64,000 bases of DNA from Hyphomicrobiales bacterium (lineage in GTDB: Bacteria; Pseudomonadota; Alphaproteobacteria; Rhizobiales; Rhizobiaceae), in assembly GCA_900470965.1 (NCBI GenBank), contig UCCS01000006.1:124001-188000 (forward strand), in the 5' to 3' direction. A program made the translations under genes and the position numbers. Below, in pieces: positions 1 to 7,152 of the stretch. Below the pieces are notes generated by a model. The model did not search any database, was not told the DNA's origin, and was given only the letters and a program-made list of their open reading frames with translations. Positions within the stretch are counted from its first letter, which is position 1. Each line of letters opens with the position of its first letter.

Positions 1-11
1 GTCAGGACCGG

Positions 12-1805
12 GTGGGGTATGATCTCAGCCTGACATATCGGCTTGGAGTGATGTTCTCCGCATTCTGGAATTCGCAGGTTCGCGGCAAGGTCGTGGGACT
101 TGCGATCCTGCTTGTCGTCATCATCCTGATGACCGCCTATGGACAGGTGATCCTCAACGAATGGAACGCCCCTTTCTACGATTCCCTCGAGCGTCGTGAT
201 CTCGGCGAGTTCTTCCGCCAGCTCGAAGTCTTCGCGATGATCGCCGGTGCGCTGTTGCTGCTCAACGTGTTGCAGGCATGGCTGAACCAGATGACCGCCC
301 TCTACATGCGCGAAGGCCTCTCACGCGATCTCGTCGATCAGTGGCTGGAGCGCAAGCGCGCCCTCAAGCTCTCCACCATCGGCATCCTCGGCGTTAACCC
401 GGACCAGCGTCTTCACGAAGATTCCCGCAATCTTGCCGAAAGCACCACCAACCTCGCTCTCGGCCTCCTGCAATCGACCATTCTGCTCGTCAGCTTCATC
501 GGCGTCTTGTGGGAGCTTTCGAGCGGTTTCATATTCCATATCAGCGGCCACAGCTTCACCATCCCCGGCTACATGGTCTGGGCGGCGATCTTCTACGCCG
601 CATCGGCCTCGCTATTGAGCCAGGTCGTTGGCCGCAAGCTCGTCAAGCTCAATGCCGACCGATTCTCGAAGGAAGCCGAACTGCGCTTTGCGCTAATGCA
701 TGCCAACGAGAATATGCCGGCGATAACAGTGGCGCGTGGCGAAGAGAACGAGCGCAAACGCATCAACGGCGATATCAGCAACGTCCTTACCGTCATCAAG
801 CGGCTCGCCATGGCCAATACCAACCTGACCTGGGTCTCGGCGGGTTATGGCTGGCTGGTTATCGTTATCCCGATCATTGTTGCAGCCCCCGCCTATTTCT
901 CCGGCGGCCTCACATTCGGCCAGCTGATGATGTCGGTCGGCGCCTTCAACCAGGTCAATACGGCGCTGCGCTGGTATGTCGCCAACTTCGGCCCGATTGC
1001 CGAATGGCGCGCCACGCTGATGCGCGTCACCGATTTCCGCCAGGCGCTTCAGGAGATGGATGATGACTTCGATTTGAAGGACGCAATCGTCTACGAGGAA
1101 ACCGCGCCCGACAGGCTGACGCTGAAGGATATCGTCATCGTTGCCAAGCTTGGCGAGGATATAGACGATTGCGGCGGCTTCCAGATGCGCGAAACGGATG
1201 TGACGATCAGGGCCGGCGAAAAGGTCATGATCAACGGCGATCACAGCGTGAACCGCCGCCTGCTCTTCCAGGCCATGGCCGGCCTCTGGCCCTGCGGCAA
1301 AGGCACAATAGGCCTGCCGCCGATTGACGACATCCTGTTCATCCCCCAGGTTGCCTATGTGCCGGGTGGAACGCTGCGCGAGGCGATCGCATTCCCCCAA
1401 AAACCCGAAGCCTATGACACCGCGGCCATCGAAGCCGCACTTGAGGCTGCCGGCTTGCATTCCCTGGTCGCCCGCCTCGATAGCCGCGCGCGCTGGGACA
1501 AGCTTCTCGATGCCGATGAACAGAAGGCTATCGGCTTTGCCCGCCTGCTCCTCGTCAAGCCGCGCTGGGCCGTCTTCGACGAAGTGCTCGAAGGCATGGA
1601 GCCGGAATGGCAGCGCACTATGACGAAGCTGCTTACCACGATGCCGGACACCGGCATGATCTATATCGGCCGCTCGGAGACCTATCTGGAAGCGCTGCAT
1701 CCGCGCATACTGCATCTGCTGGCGCTGCCTTCGAAATCCGATGAAGAACCGGTAGCATCCGTCGCAGGATCAAGCGCCGCGACAGCTCGTGCCCCGGCGC
1801 TCTGA
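12..1805 (+). CDS. SbmA/YddA-type ABC membrane protein with degenerate ATPase domain (5' end uncertain)
   Basis: The N-terminal half (about residues 25-330) has six hydrophobic segments like the ABC_membrane_2 proteins YddA and SbmA/BacA. These move peptides or lipid-like substrates across the inner membrane. The C-terminal 200 residues keep the outline of a YddA ATPase domain (AGLWPCGKGTI, then GTLREAI) but have lost its active site. Where the Walker A GKS/T should be, the protein reads GDHSVNRR (about 409-416). The signature LSxGEQQR is LDADEQKA (about 499-506), Walker B ends FDEV (522-525), and the switch histidine is R554. Length (597 aa) suits the family. The frame is open to the window edge; the GTG used could be internal, and M14 at base 51 is another option. 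Confidence 0.8.
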   Translation: MGYDLSLTYRLGVMFSAFWNSQVRGKVVGLAILLVVIILMTAYGQVILNEWNAPFYDSLERRDLGEFFRQLEVFAMIAGALLLLNVLQAWLNQMTALYMREGLSRDLVDQWLERKRALKLSTIGILGVNPDQRLHEDSRNLAESTTNLALGLLQSTILLVSFIGVLWELSSGFIFHISGHSFTIPGYMVWAAIFYAASASLLSQVVGRKLVKLNADRFSKEAELRFALMHANENMPAITVARGEENERKRINGDISNVLTVIKRLAMANTNLTWVSAGYGWLVIVIPIIVAAPAYFSGGLTFGQLMMSVGAFNQVNTALRWYVANFGPIAEWRATLMRVTDFRQALQEMDDDFDLKDAIVYEETAPDRLTLKDIVIVAKLGEDIDDCGGFQMRETDVTIRAGEKVMINGDHSVNRRLLFQAMAGLWPCGKGTIGLPPIDDILFIPQVAYVPGGTLREAIAFPQKPEAYDTAAIEAALEAAGLHSLVARLDSRARWDKLLDADEQKAIGFARLLLVKPRWAVFDEVLEGMEPEWQRTMTKLLTTMPDTGMIYIGRSETYLEALHPRILHLLALPSKSDEEPVASVAGSSAATARAPAL

Positions 1806-1860
1806 TCAATTCCAGTAGAAGAAGTGTGCGGCGGTTTGGCTGAAATTGCTCCAGGAGAGC

Positions 1861-2490
1861 TTACATCGGCGGCATCACGCCGTTGATGCCGACGGCGACC
1901 TGAGCGGCCGAGATACTGCCGTCGGCTGCCCTTTCCGCCATGACGATAACGCCGGCGCCCGGCTTCAGATCATCTTTCGTTGCCGGCGCAAAGGTAACGA
2001 TCGGCGTGCCCTCGGCAATCGAGATGGTCTTTTCCTTGCCCTGATAGGTGAGCGTGATCGTGTGGCCGTCGACAGCCTTGACCGCATTGCTGACGGTCGC
2101 ATTCGTCATCGAACTGTTCGGCTGCACGTCCCACGGACGGCTGCCTTCGCCGGTGCCCTTCATCGCGGCCGGGAAGATCAGCACCTCGATCGCGCCATCG
2201 GGACCTGTGCCCTTCGGCAAGGAGGCGACACCAACGAAATCGCCGACCTTGATATCATCGACAGAAGCATTCCTGATACCCGAGACCTTCCAGCCGGACT
2301 TGAGCGCCACCGTCGCATCGCTGCCCTCGCGGGTCTTGACGGTTAGCGTGTCGCCGTTGAGACTCTCGATCGTGCCACGAACGCGCACGCGCTGGTTTTC
2401 CTGAGCAATCGCCGCCTGCGAAAGGCTAAGCACGACGAAGCCGCTGGCGGCAAGCGCCGTCAATATTCTGGTATGGGATTTGCAAGACAT
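1861..2490 (-). CDS. Exported protein, DUF5666-like beta-barrel domains
   Basis: This is a 209-aa secreted protein of unknown function. The start at 2490 is chosen because GGAAG lies just upstream and the resulting N-terminus (MSCKSHTRILTALAASGFVV) is a clear Sec signal peptide, cleaved near AIA-QE. The mature part has two similar blocks (V-R-G-T-I-E-S-L-N-G-D-T-L-T-V then V-K-A-V-D-G-H-T-I-T-L), the pattern of small repeated beta-barrel domains such as DUF5666. It follows the VOC gene on the same strand and converges on the first gene. No catalytic motif is visible. The family assignment is from pattern memory only. Confidence 0.7.
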   Translation of the reverse strand: MSCKSHTRILTALAASGFVVLSLSQAAIAQENQRVRVRGTIESLNGDTLTVKTREGSDATVALKSGWKVSGIRNASVDDIKVGDFVGVASLPKGTGPDGAIEVLIFPAAMKGTGEGSRPWDVQPNSSMTNATVSNAVKAVDGHTITLTYQGKEKTISIAEGTPIVTFAPATKDDLKPGAGVIVMAERAADGSISAAQVAVGINGVMPPM

Positions 2491-2589
2491 GTAACTCTTC
2501 CTTGTCGCCATTGATCGGCACGATCCCCAGCTGAGCGGCACTCTATGCCGCATGACGCGGCGCGGGCGAATCAAGGAAAAGTGAGGAAA

Positions 2590-2628
2590 GCGGACCCCGA
2601 CAATCCGGTTCCAGACGCCGGAGTCCGC
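2590..2628 (-). terminator. Possible terminator hairpin after the VOC gene
   Basis: Arms GCGGACCCCG (2590-2599) and CGGAGTCCGC (2619-2628) pair at 9 of 10 positions around a 19-base loop. On the minus strand the following bases are T-rich but interrupted. It sits 24 bases past the VOC stop codon. The loop is long, so this is a weak call. Confidence 0.3.
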
Positions 2629-2651
2629 GAAAGACCTTTGAAAAGACCGGC

Positions 2652-3050
2652 TCAACCGGCGGCAGACATGTCCATGTACATGATTTCCCAGACATGGCCG
2701 TCGAGGTCCTGGAAGCTGCATCCATACATCGGCCCCATATCGAGGATCGGCTTCCAGGGCTTGCCGCCCACTGCCAGCGCCTTCTTGAGGTAATCATCCA
2801 CCTCGTCGCGGCTACCGGCCGAAAGGCAGGTCAGCACTTCCTTGCCCTTCGTCGTATCGGCGATATCGCCCTCGATGAACTGCTGGAAATGACCGTGGGT
2901 CAGCAGCATCACATAGATGTTTTCCTCGACAATCATGCAGGCAGCATCGTCGGTGGTAAAATTCGGATTGTAGGAAAAGCCGAGCGCCGAGAAGAATTCC
3001 TTCGACTTGACGAGGTCCTTGACCGGCAGGTTCACGAAAATCATGCGCAT
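2652..3050 (-). CDS. VOC (glyoxalase/bleomycin-resistance fold) protein
   Basis: A 132-aa single-domain member of the vicinal oxygen chelate superfamily. The opening IFVNLPVKDLVKSKEFFSAL and the closing SFQDLDGHVWEIMYMDMS are the two paired beta-alpha-beta modules of the fold; the late E in WEIMY is the usual metal ligand position. Such proteins are often annotated as lactoylglutathione-lyase-like, but the substrate cannot be read from the sequence. The start at 3050 has GGAG eight bases upstream. It lies 105 bases downstream of uup on the same strand and may be the distal gene of that unit. Confidence 0.85.
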   Translation of the reverse strand: MRMIFVNLPVKDLVKSKEFFSALGFSYNPNFTTDDAACMIVEENIYVMLLTHGHFQQFIEGDIADTTKGKEVLTCLSAGSRDEVDDYLKKALAVGGKPWKPILDMGPMYGCSFQDLDGHVWEIMYMDMSAAG

Positions 3051-3155
3051 GAAAAAATCTCCCTAATGACGTGGCGGCACCATGCCGTTGATCACGTTCA
3101 GCCCAAGGACGGAGAAAAACCACCCGATCCGACATTTCAGGAAATTTTTATCGGA

Positions 3156-4976
3156 TCAGCCTTCCAGCTCCTCGCGCAGCATTTCGAGTTCCAGCCATTC
3201 CTCTTCCATCTTGGTCAGGCTTTCGCGCAGTTTCTCCATCTCGGATGCCAGCCGGTTGAAGGTTGCCGGGTCCTTGGTGAAGAGGTTCGGATCGGCCATC
3301 TTCTCCTCACGCTTGCCGATCTCCGCCTCTGCCTTGGCCATTTCTTTCGGCAGGTTTTCGAGTGCGAATTTCTGCTTGTAGGAGAGCTTGACCTTCGAGG
3401 CAGAAGGTGCGGCAGCCGTCTCCTGCGCCTTAGGCTTTTCCGCCGCCTTCTCGGCCCTGCGGCGCTCCTCGGCTGCACCCTTGCGCTGCGCCAGCATGTC
3501 GGAATAGCCGCCGGCATATTCGATCCAGCGCCCGTCCGGCGCTTCCGGATTGGCCGGCGCAATCGTCGAGGTCACCGTCCGGTCGAGGAAGTCGCGATCG
3601 TGGCTGACGAGGATGACGGTGCCGCCAAAACCCGTGACGATCTCCTGCAAGAGGTCCAGCGTCTCGATGTCGAGATCGTTGGTCGGCTCGTCGAGGATGA
3701 GCAGGTTCGTCGGCCGCGACAGGATGCGCGCCAGCATCAGCCGGGCGCGTTCGCCGCCGGAGAGGTTCTTGATCGGCGTGCGCGCCTGCTCCGGCTGGAA
3801 CAGGAATTCCTTCATGTAGCCGGTCACATGCCGCTGCTCGCCATTGACCAGCAGGTTCTCGCCACGCCCATCCGTCAGGTAGTTGGCAAGCGTATCGTCG
3901 AGGTTCAGATCCTCACGCTTCTGGTCGAGGGTCGCGATATCAAGATTGGTGCCGAGCTTCACCGTACCGCTGTCGGGCGCAAGCTGGCCGGTCAGCATCT
4001 TCAAAAGCGTCGTCTTGCCGGCGCCGTTCGGGCCGACGAGACCGATGCAATCGCCACGATGCACGCGGATCGAGAACGGCGCGACGATCGGCCGGTCGTC
4101 ATAGCTCTTGGTGATCTTGTCGGCCTCGATCACCAGCTTGCCGGATTCCTGCGCATCGGAAGCGCTTGCCTGTACCGTTCCCTGCGGCCCTTTGTGGCCA
4201 CGATACTGCGAACGCATCGTCTGCAGCTCGCCAAGCCGGCGCATGTTGCGCTTGCGTCGTGCCGTCACGCCATAGCGCAGCCAGTGTTCTTCCCGCTCGA
4301 TCGCCTTGCCGAGCTTGTGCTGCTCCAGCTCCTCTGCCTCCAGCACCTGGTCCCGCCACGCCTCGAAAAACGCAAAGCCCTTGTCGAGCCGTCGAGACGT
4401 GCCGCGGTCAAGCCAGACGGTGGCCGTCGAGACCTTTTCGAGGAAGCGGCGGTCGTGCGAGATCAGCACCAGCGCACTGCGCGTCTTCTGCAATTCGCCT
4501 TCCAGCCACTCGATGGTCGGCAGGTCGAGATGGTTGGTTGGCTCGTCGAGCAGCAGGATGTCGGGCTCCGGCGCCAGTACGCGCGCAAGTGCTGCGCGAC
4601 GAGCTTCGCCGCCAGAAAGGTTCTTAGGATTTTCCTCGCCGGTCAGCCCGAGATGCGAGAGCAGGTAGCTGACACGATAGGGATCGTCGCCCGGCCCGAG
4701 ACCGGCTTCGGCATAGGCCTGCACGGTCTGGAAGTCGGCAAAATCCGGCGCCTGCTCCAGATAGCGCACCGTTGACGCTGGATGGCGGAAGACGTCACCT
4801 GACTGCGCGTCGACCAGGCCGGCGGCGATCTTCAGAAGCGTCGATTTGCCCGAGCCGTTGCGGCCCACGAGACAGATCTTGTCGCCGGACTCCACCTGCA
4901 GGGCAGCGCCCGCCAGAAGCGGTGCACCGCCGAAGCTCAGGAAGATATCGTCGAGTTTCAGAATGGGAGGCGCCAA
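3156..4976 (-). CDS. uup: ABC-F ATPase, Uup type
   Basis: This is a 606-aa soluble protein with two ATPase domains and no membrane segment, so an ABC-F translation or ribosome-associated factor, not a transporter. The first domain has GRNGSGKST (38-46), LSGGE (120-124) and LLLDEPTNHLD (141-151). The second has GPNGAGKTT and LSGGERARLMLARIL. The linker motif with RYGVTARRKRNMRRL and the basic/acidic coiled-coil C-terminus point to Uup. The start is TTG at 4976, with GGAG eight bases upstream, only three bases after the stop of the thiamine diphosphokinase gene and in the same frame. Translation is probably coupled to that gene. Confidence 0.9.
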   Translation of the reverse strand: MAPPILKLDDIFLSFGGAPLLAGAALQVESGDKICLVGRNGSGKSTLLKIAAGLVDAQSGDVFRHPASTVRYLEQAPDFADFQTVQAYAEAGLGPGDDPYRVSYLLSHLGLTGEENPKNLSGGEARRAALARVLAPEPDILLLDEPTNHLDLPTIEWLEGELQKTRSALVLISHDRRFLEKVSTATVWLDRGTSRRLDKGFAFFEAWRDQVLEAEELEQHKLGKAIEREEHWLRYGVTARRKRNMRRLGELQTMRSQYRGHKGPQGTVQASASDAQESGKLVIEADKITKSYDDRPIVAPFSIRVHRGDCIGLVGPNGAGKTTLLKMLTGQLAPDSGTVKLGTNLDIATLDQKREDLNLDDTLANYLTDGRGENLLVNGEQRHVTGYMKEFLFQPEQARTPIKNLSGGERARLMLARILSRPTNLLILDEPTNDLDIETLDLLQEIVTGFGGTVILVSHDRDFLDRTVTSTIAPANPEAPDGRWIEYAGGYSDMLAQRKGAAEERRRAEKAAEKPKAQETAAAPSASKVKLSYKQKFALENLPKEMAKAEAEIGKREEKMADPNLFTKDPATFNRLASEMEKLRESLTKMEEEWLELEMLREELEG

Positions 4977-4979
4977 GTA

Positions 4980-5636
4980 TCAGACTCCGGAAAGATCATA
5001 GGGCCGCGCGAGCACGATGGCCCTGCCGCTGGCAAGCGTGAAGCGCACAGGCCCCTCCGCCACATTGGAAATGGTGCGCGACGAGCCGAAGGGCAAATGG
5101 AAGTCGGCGAGCGGATAGCGGGCATTTTCGATGAACAGGCCACGCAGCTCGCTGAAGCCTGGCACGGAAAACAGACTGCCCGGCGGAAGATCGATCTCCA
5201 GCGAGCCGGGAAGCAAAGGCACGGCCTCCTCACTGCCCGAGGTCAGCAGCATATCGAAGCCTTCTTCCGCCAACTCCACGGCGTAGAGCAGATGCTGCAA
5301 GGCGTGGTCGGACCGTTCACCGCCCAGCGCACCCGCAAGGATCAGGCGTTTGGCACCACGCTCGATCGCCTCGCTAACGGCAATTTCACCATCCGTCGCA
5401 GCCTTTGCGACTGGATAGGGCTGGCGCGGTACGTCAGGAAAAGCGCGGTCGAGATCGGGCGGTGTCGAATCGAAATCGCCAACCCACAGTTCCGGCACCA
5501 CGCCCAGCGCCGCCGCATGCCGCATGCCGCCGTCGGCCGCGATGAACCGGCTTTCCCGCACGGCGTCGCGCAGACGATCCGTCAGGCTGAGTGCCCCGCC
5601 GAGCAGGATGGTGAAGGTGGATTGGCTCATGGGCAT
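4980..5636 (-). CDS. Thiamine diphosphokinase
   Basis: A 218-aa enzyme that transfers diphosphate from ATP to thiamine, giving the cofactor thiamine diphosphate (called thiN or TPK elsewhere). Diagnostic motifs are AADGG (34-38), GDFDS (53-57), TDGE (81-84) and the GALGGERSDH block (102-111), which form the nucleotide and metal site. The C-terminal beta-sandwich domain is complete. The ATG at 5636 or the one at 5630 could be the start; neither has a strong Shine-Dalgarno. The gene overlaps nothing but runs directly into uup with a three-base gap. Confidence 0.92.
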   Translation of the reverse strand: MPMSQSTFTILLGGALSLTDRLRDAVRESRFIAADGGMRHAAALGVVPELWVGDFDSTPPDLDRAFPDVPRQPYPVAKAATDGEIAVSEAIERGAKRLILAGALGGERSDHALQHLLYAVELAEEGFDMLLTSGSEEAVPLLPGSLEIDLPPGSLFSVPGFSELRGLFIENARYPLADFHLPFGSSRTISNVAEGPVRFTLASGRAIVLARPYDLSGV

Positions 5637-5701
5637 TGCCCATAGCGCAAACGGGGGGTGAAGGGGAAGAGGCGCCGCAGATCCGGTGCCTTTCCCTCAA
5701 A

Positions 5702-5742
5702 GCAATTCCCGCAAAAGCGTGCAGCCGTTTTGCGGGAATTGC
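5702..5742. repeat. Rhizobial palindromic intergenic repeat
   Basis: Perfect 15-bp arms (GCAATTCCCGCAAAA and its complement) flank an 11-base centre. The shape and the trailing GCGTAATCAAA resemble the short palindromic elements scattered through Rhizobium and Agrobacterium intergenic regions. It lies just past the ompW stop and may also end its transcript. I found no second copy in this window. Confidence 0.6.
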
Positions 5743-5755
5743 GTAATCAAATGCT

Positions 5756-6430
5756 CTAGAAGCGATAGGTGACACCGGCACCGATCAGCCAGGGATCCAG
5801 TTTCGCCTTGCCGCTGACATCGGCACCGCCGACGGTCGCATCGAAATCCGGACGCAGGAAGATTTTCTTCACATCCAGGTTCGCACCCCAATGCTCATCG
5901 AACATGTAGTCGAAACCGGCCTGCAGCGCGACGCCGAATGTGTTCTTCACATCGAGGCTGTCGGCACTCTTGCCGGACTGGTTGTAGAAGACAGTGTAGT
6001 TCACACCGGCACCGAGATAGGGCTGGAAGGCACCGAAATCGGTGAAATGATACTGCAGCGTCAGCGTCGGCGGCAGCAGCCACGTCTTGCCGATTTCCCC
6101 GAGGCCGGCAATCGAGCCTTCGCCATGCACATTGGCATAGGTCGTGCCGAGAATGAGCTCCGCGGAAATATTGTCGGTGAAGAAATAGGAGATATCCACT
6201 TCCGGAATCACCGTGTCCGAATAGGACAGATCGGATCCGGGGATGCCATCGACTGAGCCGTTGTCGCGCGTGATCACGCCAAGCGCACGAAGACGTACCT
6301 GCCATGGGCTTTGCGTGGCCATTGGCGAGCCCGCCGAAGGCGCCAGATCGGCCGAAAGCGCCGCATGCCCGAAGGATGCGAAAACGATAGCGGCAAAAAT
6401 ACCCCTCAGCCGAAGCGGATGATGTTTCAT
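5756..6430 (-). CDS. ompW: OmpW-family outer membrane protein
   Basis: A 224-aa protein with a signal peptide (cleaved near ALS-AD) and an eight-strand beta-barrel. The run of alternating hydrophobic strands (WQVRLRALGV, PEVDISYFFTDNISAELI, LPPTLTLQYHF, PYLGAGVNYTVFY) and the terminal aromatic (VTYRF) needed for outer-membrane insertion match OmpW. In other bacteria OmpW is a small hydrophobic-channel protein whose expression follows oxygen and stress signals. The start has GGAG upstream. An FNR/FixK-like box lies 62-75 bases upstream of the start codon, which suits microaerobic control. Confidence 0.92.
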   Translation of the reverse strand: MKHHPLRLRGIFAAIVFASFGHAALSADLAPSAGSPMATQSPWQVRLRALGVITRDNGSVDGIPGSDLSYSDTVIPEVDISYFFTDNISAELILGTTYANVHGEGSIAGLGEIGKTWLLPPTLTLQYHFTDFGAFQPYLGAGVNYTVFYNQSGKSADSLDVKNTFGVALQAGFDYMFDEHWGANLDVKKIFLRPDFDATVGGADVSGKAKLDPWLIGAGVTYRF

Positions 6431-6491
6431 GTGAATCTCTCCTGATGTCGTCGAACGAGGAGAGACTTAGGCTTGCCTTGGATGGGTCGGC

Positions 6492-6505
6492 TTGAGCGAG
6501 ATCAA
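6492..6505. promoter_or_regulatory. FNR/FixK-like box upstream of ompW
   Basis: TTGAG-CGAG-ATCAA matches the anaerobox TTGAT-N4-ATCAA at 9 of 10 defined positions. Its centre is about 68 bases upstream of the ompW start codon, a reasonable activator position if transcription begins near 6457. The site is seen; binding is inferred. Confidence 0.5.
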
Positions 6506-6522
6506 ACGCTCGGACTATTTTC

Positions 6523-7047
6523 TTAGCCCGGCGTATCCTTGTCGCGCGAAAGGAAGATCGCCTCGTAGCCGCCGATGAATTTCTCGAACAGCAGCGAGAA
6601 AGTGTCGATCTCCTCCTGTGGCCAGTCCCGCACAACCTCGGAAACGAAGGCGAGCTTCTGGGCCCGGATTTCCGCCAGCAGATCCTTCCCGAGCGGAGTC
6701 ATGACGACGACGATACGTCGCGCATCCGCCTGCGAAGCCTCACGGCGCAGGACGTTGCGACCCACCATATCGGACACGACGCGGCTTGCCCTCGACGGGT
6801 CGATGCGTAGCATCTCGGCAATGGCGCCGACCGTCACCTCGCCATTTTCCTGTGCGCGACGCACGGCATCGAGTACGTCGAGATGAGACAGCTCCAGATC
6901 CGGCGCCACGCTCTGGATCGCCAGGCGGCCGATCAGCCGGCGGCCCGTCATCATTCGCATGCGCGTCATGGTGCGGCCGATGCGCGGCACGCTGTCCAAA
7001 GGATCATCAAGCTCGGTCGTTCTTGTCTTGGTCAAGGTCTCGTTCAT
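6523..7047 (-). CDS. MarR-family transcriptional regulator
   Basis: A 174-aa winged-helix regulator. The central block LDVLDAVRRAQENGEVTVGA, followed by IAEMLRIDPSRASRVVSDMV and the wing LRREASQADARRIVVVMT, is the MarR DNA-binding domain, ending in the usual dimerisation helix. It is transcribed away from the drug exporter at 7153, with 105 bases between them containing a long palindrome. That layout is typical of a MarR repressor of its neighbouring efflux pump and itself, probably relieved by a small aromatic ligand. The C-terminal tail after the dimer helix is about 15 residues longer than minimal MarR proteins. Confidence 0.9.
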   Translation of the reverse strand: MNETLTKTRTTELDDPLDSVPRIGRTMTRMRMMTGRRLIGRLAIQSVAPDLELSHLDVLDAVRRAQENGEVTVGAIAEMLRIDPSRASRVVSDMVGRNVLRREASQADARRIVVVMTPLGKDLLAEIRAQKLAFVSEVVRDWPQEEIDTFSLLFEKFIGGYEAIFLSRDKDTPG

Positions 7048-7098
7048 GACGGAATCATAACAGACCGGAGTTGAAAATAAAATATGCCAATATCAATA

Positions 7099-7132
7099 AT
7101 GTGCCATTGACAAATATATGACATTAGCACAT
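7099..7132. promoter_or_regulatory. 34-bp imperfect palindrome, candidate MarR operator
   Basis: The outer arms are ATGTGC (7099-7104) and GCACAT (7127-7132). The whole 34-bp element pairs at 13 of 17 positions about its centre. It covers the -35 element of the exporter promoter, so a bound dimer would block transcription. Confidence 0.6.
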
Positions 7133-7135
7133 AAC
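7107..7135 (+). promoter_or_regulatory. Predicted sigma-70 promoter of the MFS exporter
   Basis: TTGACA at 7107-7112 is a perfect -35 hexamer. A 17-base spacer leads to CATAAC at 7130-7135 (four of six matches to TATAAT). The start codon is 17 bases further on, and no clear Shine-Dalgarno is present. Confidence 0.5.
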
Positions 7136-7152
7136 ATATCTATATAACGAGA

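Noticed and set aside
2694..4775. Long open frame (693 codons, plus strand) opposite the uup and VOC genes
   Set aside because: It is an antisense shadow caused by GC-rich codon use; the minus-strand frame carries both ATPase domains and all motifs.
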